DNA of 64,000 nt from Nocardioides pinisoli. Lineage in GTDB: Bacteria; Actinomycetota; Actinomycetes; Propionibacteriales; Nocardioidaceae. A program made the position numbers and the translations under genes. The stretch is taken from positions 744,001 to 808,000 of the forward strand of contig NZ_JANARS010000001.1 of NCBI RefSeq assembly GCF_024199985.1, read 5' to 3'. How positions within the stretch are numbered: position 1 is the first letter of the stretch; each line of letters starts with the position of its first letter. This document shows, one piece after another, positions 33,936-42,072 of the stretch. The notes under the pieces were generated by a model that saw only the letters and a list, made by a program, of their open reading frames with translations, searched no databases and was not told the DNA's origin.

Positions 33936-34751
33936 TCAGCGGCGGCGGTACTGCACGTGGGTGTCGGCGTCGGCGTGCCCGAAGCCGAGGCGTGAGTAGA
34001 CCGCGACCGCGGGGGCGTTGTCGGACTCTACGTAGAGCAGCACCTCGTCGACACCGAGGCCCGCGAGGTGGTGCAGCCCGGCGAGGGTGAGCAGCTTGCC
34101 GAGGCCGCGGCCCTGGGCGGACGGCGCGACGCCGACGACGTACACCTCCCCGAGGCGCGCGTCGTGCTGCTTGGTCCAGTGGAAGCCGAGCATCCCTGAC
34201 TCGTCCTCCGCGACGAGCAGGCCGGCCGGGTCGAACCACGGCTCGGCCATCCGGCGGGCGAGGTTGTCGAGGTCCATCGCCCCCTGCTCGGGGTGGTCGG
34301 CGAAGGCGGCGGCGTTGACGGCGACCACGTCGGCGGCGTCGGTGTCGCGGTAGGACCTGATGGTGACGCCGGCCGGCACCTCGAGGGCGGGCAGGGGCAG
34401 CGAGGTCGCCCGGCGCATCACCCAGAGGTCGCGCACCCGGTCCCACCCGTGGCTCGCGGCGAGCCGGGCGGCGGCCGGGTGGTTGCCGTGGGACCACGCC
34501 GTCATCCCGGCGTCGTACGACGACTCGGCGCGCGTGAGCAGCGCGGACCCGAGGCCGCGACCGCGGGCCGCCGGGCGTACGACGAGCGAGAGGTCGCCGT
34601 TGTGCAGCAGCGCGAACGCGTCGTCCTCGGCGATGACGTCGGCCGTGCCGTCGGCGAGCGCGATGCGGGCGGCCTCGTCGAGCGGGTCGGCGCCGTCGGC
34701 GGCCGCGGCCTCGGCGGCGATCTGCGCGACGGTCTCTCGGGCGGCGTCCAT
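33936..34751 (-). CDS. mshD: Mycothiol synthase
   Basis: A 271-residue protein made of two GNAT acetyltransferase domains; the acetyl-CoA loops are RPAARGRGLGSALLTRAE in the first and GVAPSAQGRGLGKLLTLAG in the second. MshD acetylates the cysteine amine of Cys-GlcN-Ins, the last step in mycothiol synthesis. It normally sits next to glnR in actinobacteria; here a repeat-bounded gene lies between the two. Confidence 0.95.
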   Translation of the reverse strand: MDAARETVAQIAAEAAAADGADPLDEAARIALADGTADVIAEDDAFALLHNGDLSLVVRPAARGRGLGSALLTRAESSYDAGMTAWSHGNHPAAARLAASHGWDRVRDLWVMRRATSLPLPALEVPAGVTIRSYRDTDAADVVAVNAAAFADHPEQGAMDLDNLARRMAEPWFDPAGLLVAEDESGMLGFHWTKQHDARLGEVYVVGVAPSAQGRGLGKLLTLAGLHHLAGLGVDEVLLYVESDNAPAVAVYSRLGFGHADADTHVQYRRR

Positions 34752-34777
34752 GATCCCGACCCTAGTGGGCGAGGAGC

Positions 34778-34822
34778 GGGGCAGGTCGTCCCTGACATGT
34801 CAGGAGGAGTCTCCCCACTGTC
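34778..34822. repeat. Palindromic terminal repeat of the second AbiEi-type unit, copy 1
   Basis: An imperfect palindrome centred on CCTGACATGTCAGG (34791-34804, perfect 14-bp palindrome), ending in CTCCCCACTGTC. That last 12-mer recurs exactly inverted at 35826-35837. The element includes the pseudogene's stop codon. Confidence 0.8.
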
Positions 34823-35766
34823 TGACCTCGCAGGCAGGGGAGGCACACGGGACGGGGGTCCCCTCCCAGCCGCGATCGCGGAACACGGCCGCCATCCGGA
34901 GCGCGGTCCGGCAGGGGGTGGAGAAGACCTGCCGGTAGCGCAGCCGTGGCGCGACCCGTCCCCGAGCCAGGTCGTCGAGGTCGCGGTCGGCGTCGTCGTC
35001 CCGGGCCTCCGTCTCGTCGTGGAGGCGACTGTCCAGCTCGACGACCGCGTCGAGGTCGGCGTGCTCGGCGTCGCGGTACTGCCTGCCGTCCGCGGCGACC
35101 ACCGGCGCCTGCTGCGACGTGGGCTCGGGCAGGCGGTGCGGTCGCACGACCCGCGTGAGGTAGCCGTGCTCGAGGACGCTGTGCGTGCCCCGCTCGAGGT
35201 CGGCGAGGAGGTCGGTCAGCAGGACACGGCGACGCAGCCGTCCGCGCCGCTGCATCTCGTCCCGCAGCCGGCTCGCCACCGTGCGTCGCGCGCCGACGAC
35301 CGAGGCGAGGGCCGAGATGGCGGCGAGGTCGTCCGACGCACGGGTGGGCGACCTCCACGGCAGCCACCTCGAGCCGGACGCGTGGTGGCGCGAGGTTCCA
35401 CTGCACCTTGTCGTCCAGCCCGCGCACCCGGTGGATCCGGATCCCGTCCTGCGGCGCGACCCGGCGGCTCCAGTCCACCGCAACGTGGATCGGGCCTCGA
35501 GGTGCAGCCTCCCGGCCGGGCTGGTGCAGCGCCGACTCGAGGTGCAACGCCGAGCGTCCGGCGTACAGGACGGCCGCCCAGCACCGCTGGGACCACGTCG
35601 GTGTCCCGGTGTGGGTGAGGTAGACCCCAGGGTGCATCGCGACGAGCTCGCGTCTGCGCAGCGAGGTCTCGACCTGGGCCTTCGTGTGCCGGGCCGCGAG
35701 CAGCTGGGCACGGGTGACGACGCCGTCCTGGTGGGCGATGAGGTGAGTGACGGCGTCGAGGCGCAT
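34800..35766 (-). pseudogene. AbiEi/DUF559-type orphan gene, frameshifted near 35342
   Basis: From the ATG at 35766 the first 140 residues give an AbiEi-like winged helix (VVTRAQLLAARHTKAQV, MHPGVYLTHTG) and the adjacent domain ending LEVAAVEVAHPCV. The natural continuation, ASDDLAAISALASVVGARR through SVLEHGYLTRV and ADLDAVVELDSRLHDE (nuclease-like acidic residues), is in the next frame and runs to the stop at 34800. A one-base gain or two-base loss near 35342 explains it. It interrupts the usual glnR-mshD pair and is bounded by inverted palindromic repeats, as if inserted. Confidence 0.75.
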
Positions 35767-35825
35767 GCCGTACGTCTGCCCCGGCCGCCGGCGGGCAACC
35801 CCGGCCGCGTCGTGGCTGTGGACAG

Positions 35826-35870
35826 GACAGTGGGGAGGGTCGTCCTCGACATGTCGGGACGATGCTCCCC
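35826..35870. repeat. Palindromic terminal repeat of the second AbiEi-type unit, copy 2
   Basis: GACAGTGGGGAG (35826-35837) followed by an imperfect palindrome of about 39 bases centred on CGACATGTCG; the reverse complement aligns with copy 1 over about 46 bases with roughly eight differences. It lies between glnR and the pseudogene's start. Confidence 0.8.
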
Positions 35871-35876
35871 GCAGGG

Positions 35877-36605
35877 TCAGGACTTGCGGACGCCCGTCGG
35901 GGAGGAGGCCGGGGAGTCGGCCGTGTCGCGCGAGGGCACGACGAAGCGGTAGCCGACGTTGCGGACGGTGCCGATGTGGTGCTCGTGCTCGGTGCCGAGC
36001 TTGGCGCGGAGGCGGCGGACGTGGACGTCGACGGTGCGGGTGCCGCCGAAGTAGTCGTAGCCCCAGACCTCCTGGAGCAGCTGCTCGCGGCTGAAGACCC
36101 GGCCGGGGTGCTGGGCAAGGTACTTCAGGAGCTCGAACTCCTTGTAGGTGAGGTCGAGCGGGCGGCCGCCGATGCGGGCGGTGTAGGTCGCGTCGTCGAC
36201 GACGACCTCACCGCGGTGGATGACGTGGGCGGCGGGGTCGTCGGGGGCGGCGGCGCCGGCGCGGCCGATCGCGAGGCGGATCCGGGCGTCGAGCTCGGCC
36301 GGGCCGCAGGTGTGCAGCACGACGTCGTCCATGCCCCAGTCGTGGGCGACGACGGCGAGGCCGCCCTCGGTGACGATGAGCAGGACCGGGGCGTCGGTGC
36401 CGGTGGTGCGGATCAGCCGGCAGAGGTCGCGCGCCGCGGCGAGGTCCTGGCGGCCGTCGACGAGGACGAGGTCGGACTCGGGGGCGTCGAGCAGGGCGCT
36501 GCCCTGGGCCGGGACGATCTTCACCGAGTGGGACAGCAGGGCCAGGCCCGGGAGCACCTCGGCGGAGGGTTGCAGCGCACCCGTGAGCAGCAGCAGTGCG
36601 CTCAT
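35877..36605 (-). CDS. glnR: GlnR-type orphan OmpR-family regulator
   Basis: A 242-residue regulator with an N-terminal receiver-like domain ([12 protein letters not shown] holds the position-equivalent Asp, but the acidic pocket and Lys are incomplete) and a C-terminal winged helix ([20 protein letters not shown] to [14 protein letters not shown]). GlnR acts unphosphorylated as a dimer and controls nitrogen genes such as glnA and amtB. Neighbouring mshD (after the insertion) and moaD are its usual partners. GGAGGG precedes the ATG at 36605. Confidence 0.9.
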   Translation of the reverse strand: MSALLLLTGALQPSAEVLPGLALLSHSVKIVPAQGSALLDAPESDLVLVDGRQDLAAARDLCRLIRTTGTDAPVLLIVTEGGLAVVAHDWGMDDVVLHTCGPAELDARIRLAIGRAGAAAPDDPAAHVIHRGEVVVDDATYTARIGGRPLDLTYKEFELLKYLAQHPGRVFSREQLLQEVWGYDYFGGTRTVDVHVRRLRAKLGTEHEHHIGTVRNVGYRFVVPSRDTADSPASSPTGVRKS

Positions 36606-36672
36606 CGCGGGGCCCTCCTCGCAGGCGGGGGATCGGCCGGGGGTCAGCCGGGGATGAGGAAGGATATCCCGC

Positions 36673-36972
36673 ATGAGCCACCCGACGGACCTCGAACGGA
36701 GTCGTGAGACAGCGATCACCGTGCGCTACTGGGCGGGAGCCCGGGCCGCGGCCGGGACCGCCGAGGACACGTTCGTGACGGCGGGCGAGCTGAGCCTGGC
36801 CGACGTCGTCGCCCTCGTCCTGGAGCGTCACCCCGGCGAGCAGATGGCTCGCACCGTCGGCGTCTGCTCGGTGCTTCTCGGCGACCAGCCGGTCCGCTCG
36901 CAGGACCCCGCGGCTGTCGTCGTACGCCCTGGGGCGGTCGTCGAGCTGCTGCCTCCATTTGCCGGAGGGTGA
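36673..36972 (+). CDS. moaD: MoaD/ThiS family ubiquitin-like sulfur carrier
   Basis: A 99-residue beta-grasp protein that begins its fold with [14 protein letters not shown] and ends in PPFAGG, the diglycine tail that is adenylated and thiocarboxylated in MoaD and ThiS proteins. The role (molybdopterin or another sulfur pathway) cannot be told apart here. AAGGA lies upstream. Divergent from glnR with 67 bases between. Confidence 0.88.
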   Translation: MSHPTDLERSRETAITVRYWAGARAAAGTAEDTFVTAGELSLADVVALVLERHPGEQMARTVGVCSVLLGDQPVRSQDPAAVVVRPGAVVELLPPFAGG

Positions 36973-37081
36973 GCGCAAGAAGGCAGTTATGCGGTAGAAC
37001 TACGTTTCGACAGGCGCCCGACGGGGGATGGCCTGCGTGTCTGGTACGTCGCGTGCCGGCATGAGTCACAAAGGGGAAAGC

Positions 37082-39277
37082 ATGACAAGCACACACGGGG
37101 GAGCCTTCGTGCGCCTCGTCGCAGGCGGCACCGCCGCCGCGACGGCGTTCGCGGGTCTCGCGATCGGGCTGGCAGCGCCGGCCCACGCCGCGGTCACGAT
37201 CAGCGGCAACACCATCGACGCCGCGGGCAACTACGTCGACGGCTACGTCTTCGTCTACCGCGATGAGGACGGCGACGGCATCGTCGAGTCCTTCGAGTCC
37301 GACTTCGACCTGAGCGTGCTCACCCAGGGCGGTGCCTTCGACCTCGCCCTCGAGGACGGCATCTACAAGCTCGAGTTCTTCCCGACCTCGGGCTCGGACG
37401 AGTACATCTCGGAGTACTACCGCGACAAGGCCGACATCGCGTCTGCCGACGTGATCACAGTCGCCGGCGCCGCGCAGGTCCTCCCGGCGTGGACGATCGA
37501 CTCGATCCCCACCGTCACCGGCACGGTCGCCACGACCGCCGGTCGCCCGGTGCGGGGCGCGAGCGTGCAGGCCTACGCCGCCGACGACAACGCCCTCCTC
37601 GCCACCGACACCACCAACGCCAGCGGCGCCTTCAGCATCGGCGCCCAGGAGGCCGTCAAGCTGCGGTTCTCCGGTAGCGACCCGGTGAGCGGCAAGTCGC
37701 TGGCCACCGAGTACTACTCCGACAAGGCCGACCTCGCCACCGCCGACGCCGTCGTGCCCGGCGCGAGCGTGGGCACCGTGACCCTGGCCCCCGGCGGCTC
37801 GATCTCCGGCCGCGTCGTCAGCGACGCAGCGGGCGTGCCCCTCAACCGGGTCGAGGTCTGCGCGGAGTCCAACTGCGACTACACCAACGGCGACGGCGTC
37901 TACACCATCGAGGGCGCGTCCACCGGCGCGCACGAGGTCTACTTCTACGACCCGATCGACGAGTTCCTCCCCGAGTACTACAACAACGTCGCGATCGACG
38001 AGGACGGCGACCCGGTCTCGGACCCGATCATCGTCACCGTGGCTCCCGGCCAGGCCGTGACCGGCATCGACGCCGGCCTGGCGACGAAGTCGAAGCCCGC
38101 CCTCACCGGGGTGGACCTCAGCGGCACGGTCCGCGACCAGCTCGGCGGCATCGGCGTCGGCTACGACATCGTGGCCTACGACACCCCGGCCAACCCGCTC
38201 GACCGCAAGGAGGTCGCCCGGACGATCTCGAACCGCTCGGGTGGCTACGCCTTCACCACCCTCGACCGCATCGGCGGCGAGACCGAGTTCAAGATCGTCG
38301 TCGAGGGTGAGACCGCCCGCGAGGACGGCGACTTCGCGCGCCGTTCGATCTGGACCGGCCAGAAGTACGGCTACGACACCGCCACCGCGGTGTCGGCTGC
38401 CCCGCAGGTCATCGACTTCGTCCAGCCGGTCGCCGGTGGCATCGCCGGTGCGGTCACCAGCGAGGCGGGCGGCGCCCCCGAGGACCCCTACGTGGGCTTC
38501 CTCGACGCGGACGGCAACTTCACCTACGCCGCCGAGGAGTTCGAGGCGGACGGCACCTACGAGACCCGCAGCCTCTGGCCGGGCGAGTACAAGGCCCAGT
38601 TCGGCGCCTCGCGCCACGTCTCCGAGTGGTGGGACGACGCGGTCGCCGGCGAGGCGAAGACCATCACGGTCAAGCCCGGCCAGGTCGTGACCGGCATCTC
38701 CGCCGCGCTCGCCGCGGGCGTGAAGGCCGTCGAGCGTCCGACCATCGAGGGTGACGCGTGGGTCAAGAAGACCATCCGCCTCGACAAGGGCGTGTGGACC
38801 CAGATGGCCGACAACGAGTTCACCTACGAGTGGCTCGTCAAGGGCGCCGTGATCGCCACCGGCCCGTCGCTCAAGCTCACCAAGAAGCACCTCGGCGACA
38901 AGATCACCGGCCGCGTCACCAACGACATCGGCTTCACGCAGGGCCAGGCGATCACCAAGGCGACCTACAAGGTCGGCTACAAGCCCAAGGTCAAGGCCAA
39001 GGTCTCCAAGAAGTCGGCCGCGATCACGCTGAAGGTCAAGCCCCTCAAGGCCAAGAAGGTCAAGGCCACCGTCACCGTCTTCGAGAACGTCGGCGTCAAG
39101 AAGAACGGCGAGGACAAGCTCAAGAAGCTCGGCAAGGCCAAGATCAAGAAGGGCAAGGGCGTCGTCCGCTTCAAGAAGGCGCTCGGCAAGGGCAAGCACA
39201 AGCTCGTCTTCACCGTGAAGGGCAAGGGCAAGGTCGGCTCCGGCGACATCATGAAGAAGGTCAAGATCAAGCGCTGA
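37082..39277 (+). CDS. Large secreted protein with carboxypeptidase-like repeat domains and a lysine-rich tail
   Basis: A 731-residue protein with a Sec signal peptide (residues 1-37, ending LAAPAHA) and several Ig-like carboxypeptidase-regulatory domains; the segments EYYRDKADIASADVI and EYYSDKADLATADAV repeat about 100 residues apart, and GQAVTGIDAGLA/GQVVTGISAALA mark the end of two others. The last 120 residues are strongly basic with repeated KVKAKV, KLKKLGKAKIKKGKG and GKGKHKLVFTVKGKGK, perhaps binding acidic wall polymers. GGGGAAAG precedes the ATG at 37082. No sortase motif or anchor is visible, so it is probably released or wall-bound through charge. Confidence 0.85.
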   Translation: MTSTHGGAFVRLVAGGTAAATAFAGLAIGLAAPAHAAVTISGNTIDAAGNYVDGYVFVYRDEDGDGIVESFESDFDLSVLTQGGAFDLALEDGIYKLEFFPTSGSDEYISEYYRDKADIASADVITVAGAAQVLPAWTIDSIPTVTGTVATTAGRPVRGASVQAYAADDNALLATDTTNASGAFSIGAQEAVKLRFSGSDPVSGKSLATEYYSDKADLATADAVVPGASVGTVTLAPGGSISGRVVSDAAGVPLNRVEVCAESNCDYTNGDGVYTIEGASTGAHEVYFYDPIDEFLPEYYNNVAIDEDGDPVSDPIIVTVAPGQAVTGIDAGLATKSKPALTGVDLSGTVRDQLGGIGVGYDIVAYDTPANPLDRKEVARTISNRSGGYAFTTLDRIGGETEFKIVVEGETAREDGDFARRSIWTGQKYGYDTATAVSAAPQVIDFVQPVAGGIAGAVTSEAGGAPEDPYVGFLDADGNFTYAAEEFEADGTYETRSLWPGEYKAQFGASRHVSEWWDDAVAGEAKTITVKPGQVVTGISAALAAGVKAVERPTIEGDAWVKKTIRLDKGVWTQMADNEFTYEWLVKGAVIATGPSLKLTKKHLGDKITGRVTNDIGFTQGQAITKATYKVGYKPKVKAKVSKKSAAITLKVKPLKAKKVKATVTVFENVGVKKNGEDKLKKLGKAKIKKGKGVVRFKKALGKGKHKLVFTVKGKGKVGSGDIMKKVKIKR

Positions 39278-39324
39278 CCCTCTGCGCCGCTCCACCTGCT
39301 CCACTGCACCACCTGCTCGACCAC

Positions 39325-39356
39325 GCGAGGCCCCGGGATCCGTCCCGGGGCCTCGC
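39325..39356 (+). terminator. Terminator after the secreted protein
   Basis: A perfect 14-bp GC-rich stem (39325-39338 with 39343-39356) and 4-base loop, 47 bases after the stop codon. Confidence 0.85.
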
Positions 39357-39409
39357 TCCGTCTCCAGCCGCGCCGGAACAAATCGGCCGACCCGCGTCGT
39401 TGCGCCGGT

Positions 39410-39910
39410 GTGAGCACCGGAGCCTGGATCGTCGTCGCTGCCGCCGCGCTGGCGCTGGCCGTCGGGCTCTGGCGTGCCGCGACCGACGGCCGCTTCCGCG
39501 GCACCCACGTCGTACGCACTCCCGCAGGTCGCGACGAGACCTCCCCCGCGTCGTCGGCCGAGGCCGCCCCCGCCGCCGCGTCGGACGAGGCGAGCGTCGC
39601 GCGGCCCGGCGCCGACCTGGTCGCTGCGGTCGGCGAGCAGCTGGGGGAGCGGGCGACGCTGCTGCAGTTCTCCAGCGCGTTCTGCGCGCCGTGCCGCGCC
39701 ACCCGACGGGTGCTGGGCGAGGTGACCGGACTGGTCGAGGGCGTCACGCACGTCGAGATCGACGCCGAGCACCACCTCGAGGCGACCCGCACCCTCGGCG
39801 TCCTCCGCACCCCCACCACGATCGTGCTCGACGCGTCCGGCGTCGAGGTGACCCGTGCGACCGGGGCGCCCTCCCGCGACCAGGTCCTGACCGCGCTCGC
39901 CCGCGTCTGA
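39410..39910 (+). CDS. Membrane-anchored thioredoxin-like protein
   Basis: A 166-residue protein: N-terminal hydrophobic anchor (WIVVAAAALALAVGLW), an Ala/Ser/Pro-rich linker, and a thioredoxin fold (about 70-166) with the active site FCAPCRAT and a cis-proline segment RTPTTIVLD. The GTG start is at 39410. It likely faces the cytoplasm or the outer side of the membrane and may supply reducing power; the following sulfur operon is a possible context. Confidence 0.85.
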   Translation: MSTGAWIVVAAAALALAVGLWRAATDGRFRGTHVVRTPAGRDETSPASSAEAAPAAASDEASVARPGADLVAAVGEQLGERATLLQFSSAFCAPCRATRRVLGEVTGLVEGVTHVEIDAEHHLEATRTLGVLRTPTTIVLDASGVEVTRATGAPSRDQVLTALARV

Positions 39911-39987
39911 TCTCAGGATATGGATGGGTGGGCCACATGGTGAGACGCAGCGGAGCATCAGCCCACCGAGCCCCTAGGGTCGTCGTC

Positions 39988-40065
39988 ATGTCCTCGACCA
40001 TGCTCACCAAGCGCCGCGCAGTGGACCACTGCCGCGTGCGCTCGGCGCTGTGTCGAATGTCGTAG
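39988..40065 (+). CDS. Cysteine-bearing leader peptide of the sulfurtransferase operon
   Basis: A 25-codon frame beginning MSSTMLTKRRAVDHCRVRSA and ending LCRMS. This matches the K-R-R-x-V-D-x-C-R-V-x-x-A-x-C-R pattern of the short putative leader peptides that precede sulfur-assimilation genes in many actinobacteria. Two cysteine codons suit translation-dependent control by cysteine availability. Downstream are a DUF4395 gene, a thiosulfate sulfurtransferase and a DUF1416 gene. Confidence 0.8.
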   Translation: MSSTMLTKRRAVDHCRVRSALCRMS

Positions 40066-40198
40066 CGGTCCCACCGCTCGCCTGAGCCCTCCGTCCGGCC
40101 TGTCGTCGCCGGACCGCGCTCGGCCCCGTGGGACCCGTGCGCCGGGCCTCGTCCTGGCGCGTCCGGCCCCCGCCGTGCCGACCGACCTCAGGAGAGAC

Positions 40199-40681
40199 AT
40201 GACCACCACCGCCACGCCCAGACCCGCACAGGGTCCCGGCGCCCCCCTCCGTCCGGAGGGCGCGATCGACCCCCGCGCCCCGCAGCTCGCCGCCGCCCTG
40301 ACCGCCGTCGTCCTGGTGGCCGTGCTGCTGCTGCCCACGCCGTACGCCGCCGGGCTGCTCGCCGTGCAGACGGCGCTGTTCGCCGTGGGCGCGGTGCGCG
40401 GGGTGCAGGCCACGCCGCACGCCTGGCTCTTCCGCACGCTGGTCCGCCCGCGGCTGGCACCGCCCACCGAGTGGGAGGCCCCCGAGCCGCCGCGCTTCGC
40501 CCAGGCCGTGGGCCTCGCGTTCGCGCTCGTCGGGCTGGTCGCCTTCGCGGCCGGCGCCACCGTGGTCGCCCAGGTCGCGGTCGGTCTCGCGCTCGTGGCC
40601 GCCCTGCTCAACGCCGTCTTCGCCTTCTGCCTGGGATGCGAGGTCTACCTGCTCGTCCGCCGCTTCATCGCCACCGCCTGA
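40199..40681 (+). CDS. DUF4395 membrane protein
   Basis: A 160-residue protein with about four hydrophobic segments (ALTAVVLVAVLLLPTPYAAG, then AVQTALFAVGAVRG, GLAFALVGLVAFAAG and ALLNAVFAFCLGCEVYLLV). The conserved FCLGCEVYLL near the end has two cysteines. DUF4395 genes commonly precede sulfurtransferase genes, so it may move or bind a sulfur compound. GGAGAG precedes the ATG. Confidence 0.88.
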   Translation: MTTTATPRPAQGPGAPLRPEGAIDPRAPQLAAALTAVVLVAVLLLPTPYAAGLLAVQTALFAVGAVRGVQATPHAWLFRTLVRPRLAPPTEWEAPEPPRFAQAVGLAFALVGLVAFAAGATVVAQVAVGLALVAALLNAVFAFCLGCEVYLLVRRFIATA

Positions 40682-40714
40682 CACGACTGTTCATCACACA
40701 AGGAGCACACCACC

Positions 40715-41578
40715 ATGAGCCGCGAGAACTCGCTCGTCACCGCCCAGTGGGTCGAGGACAACCTCGACACCGACGGCGTCGTCCTCATCGAGGTCGACGA
40801 GGACACCACCGCCTACGACAAGGGCCACATCCGGGGAGCCATCAAGCTCGACTGGACCACCGACCTCCAGGACCAGGTCCGCCGCGACTTCGTCAACAAG
40901 GAGCAGTTCGAGGCGCTGCTGTCCGAGCGCGGCGTCAGCAACGACGACACCGTCGTGCTCTACGGCGGCAACAACAACTGGTTCGCCGCCTACGCCTACT
41001 GGTACTTCAAGCTCTACGGCCACGAGGACGTCAAGCTCCTCGACGGCGGCCGCAAGAAGTGGGAGCTCGACTCCCGCGAGCTGACCGACGAGCTGCCCAC
41101 CCGCGAGAAGACGTCGTACACCGCGAAGGAGCAGGACACCTCCATCCGCGCCTTCCGCGACGAGGTCGTCGCCGCGATCGGCACGCAGAACCTCGTCGAC
41201 GTGCGCAGCCCCGACGAGTACGCCGGCCGGCTGCTCGCCCCGGCCCACCTCCCGCAGGAGCAGGCCCAGCGCGCCGGTCACGTCCCGACCTCGGTCAACG
41301 TGCCGTGGAGCAAGAACGCCAACGACGACGGCACCTTCAAGTCCGACGACGAGCTCGCCGCGCTCTACGACGAGGTCGGCTTCGACATCGACAAGGACAC
41401 CATCGCGCTGTGCCGCATCGGTGAGCGCTCGTCGCTCACGTGGTTCGTGCTGACCGAGCTCCTCGGCCGCAAGAACGTGAAGAACTACGACGGCTCGTGG
41501 ACCGAGTACGGCTCGCTGGTCGGCGTCCCGGTCGCCCTCGGCGACGAGCCCGGCAGCGCTGACGGGAAGGGCAACTGA
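40715..41578 (+). CDS. Thiosulfate sulfurtransferase (rhodanese)
   Basis: A 287-residue two-domain rhodanese: an inactive N-terminal domain (GHIRGAIKLDW, NNWFAAYAYW) and a catalytic C-terminal domain with the active-site cysteine in IALCRIGERS and VDVRSPDEYAG. It transfers sulfane sulfur from thiosulfate to cyanide or thiols. The gene order (leader peptide, DUF4395, sulfurtransferase, DUF1416) is conserved in actinobacteria and is consistent with cysteine-responsive control. Confidence 0.94.
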   Translation: MSRENSLVTAQWVEDNLDTDGVVLIEVDEDTTAYDKGHIRGAIKLDWTTDLQDQVRRDFVNKEQFEALLSERGVSNDDTVVLYGGNNNWFAAYAYWYFKLYGHEDVKLLDGGRKKWELDSRELTDELPTREKTSYTAKEQDTSIRAFRDEVVAAIGTQNLVDVRSPDEYAGRLLAPAHLPQEQAQRAGHVPTSVNVPWSKNANDDGTFKSDDELAALYDEVGFDIDKDTIALCRIGERSSLTWFVLTELLGRKNVKNYDGSWTEYGSLVGVPVALGDEPGSADGKGN

Positions 41579-41579
41579 C

Positions 41580-41885
41580 ATGTGCGGAGCCAAGGAGGGC
41601 GGCCTGTCGCTCGACGGCGTCAACGTCGCCAAGGAAGCGGTGATCCAGGGCCAGGTGCTGCGCGCCGGCGACGAGCCGGTCGCCAACGCGTACGTCCGGC
41701 TGCTCGACCGCAGCGGCGAGTTCACCGCGGAGGTGCCGACGTCCGCGACGGGTCACTTCCGCTTCTTCGCCGGTGACGGCGAGTGGACCCTGCGGACGCT
41801 CGCGCCGAAGGCCGAGCCGGTCGACACCCGCGTCGTCGCCGCGACCGGGTCCGTCGCCGAGGTGCAGGTGCTCGTCAGCGCCTGA
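41580..41885 (+). CDS. DUF1416 protein
   Basis: A 101-residue beta-sandwich protein (VIQGQVLRAGDEPVANAYVR, then SATGHFRFFAGDGEWTLRTL) that starts MCGAKEGG. The family always follows thiosulfate sulfurtransferase in actinobacteria, with a conserved Cys2; the role is unknown. It begins one base after the preceding stop, so translation is coupled. A terminator with ATTTT follows. Confidence 0.92.
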   Translation: MCGAKEGGLSLDGVNVAKEAVIQGQVLRAGDEPVANAYVRLLDRSGEFTAEVPTSATGHFRFFAGDGEWTLRTLAPKAEPVDTRVVAATGSVAEVQVLVSA

Positions 41886-41918
41886 CCCCAGCCTGGACGG
41901 CTCACTGGTCCAGACCAC

Positions 41919-41963
41919 GAGAGGGACGCTCCGCGCGCTCAGCGCGGGGCGTTCCTCTCATTT
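41919..41963 (+). terminator. Terminator of the sulfur operon
   Basis: A long GC-rich stem with a few mismatches (left arm starting GAGAGGGACGC at 41919, right arm GCGTTCCTCTC ending 41959), followed by ATTTT. Confidence 0.85.
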
Positions 41964-42072
41964 TCGCCACTGTTCTCCCACACCCGAGGCAGCCGCGCCG
42001 CTCACGTCCTACCGTGGCAGCTCGGGCTGTCTGCCATGTCTTGGGCTGTGTCGGGAAGAGCGGAGGTGCGTG

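Noticed and set aside
34800..35852. A single 350-codon protein in the second frame
   Set aside because: Its first half is Ser/Arg/Pro-rich noise; the AbiEi-like N-terminus lies in the other frame from 35766, so a frameshifted gene is the better reading.
36716..39958. A 1080-codon minus-strand open frame across the secreted protein
   Set aside because: It is the antisense of a GC-rich gene with a signal peptide, repeats and a ribosome site on the plus strand; the antisense product is R/G/D/V-biased and without domains.
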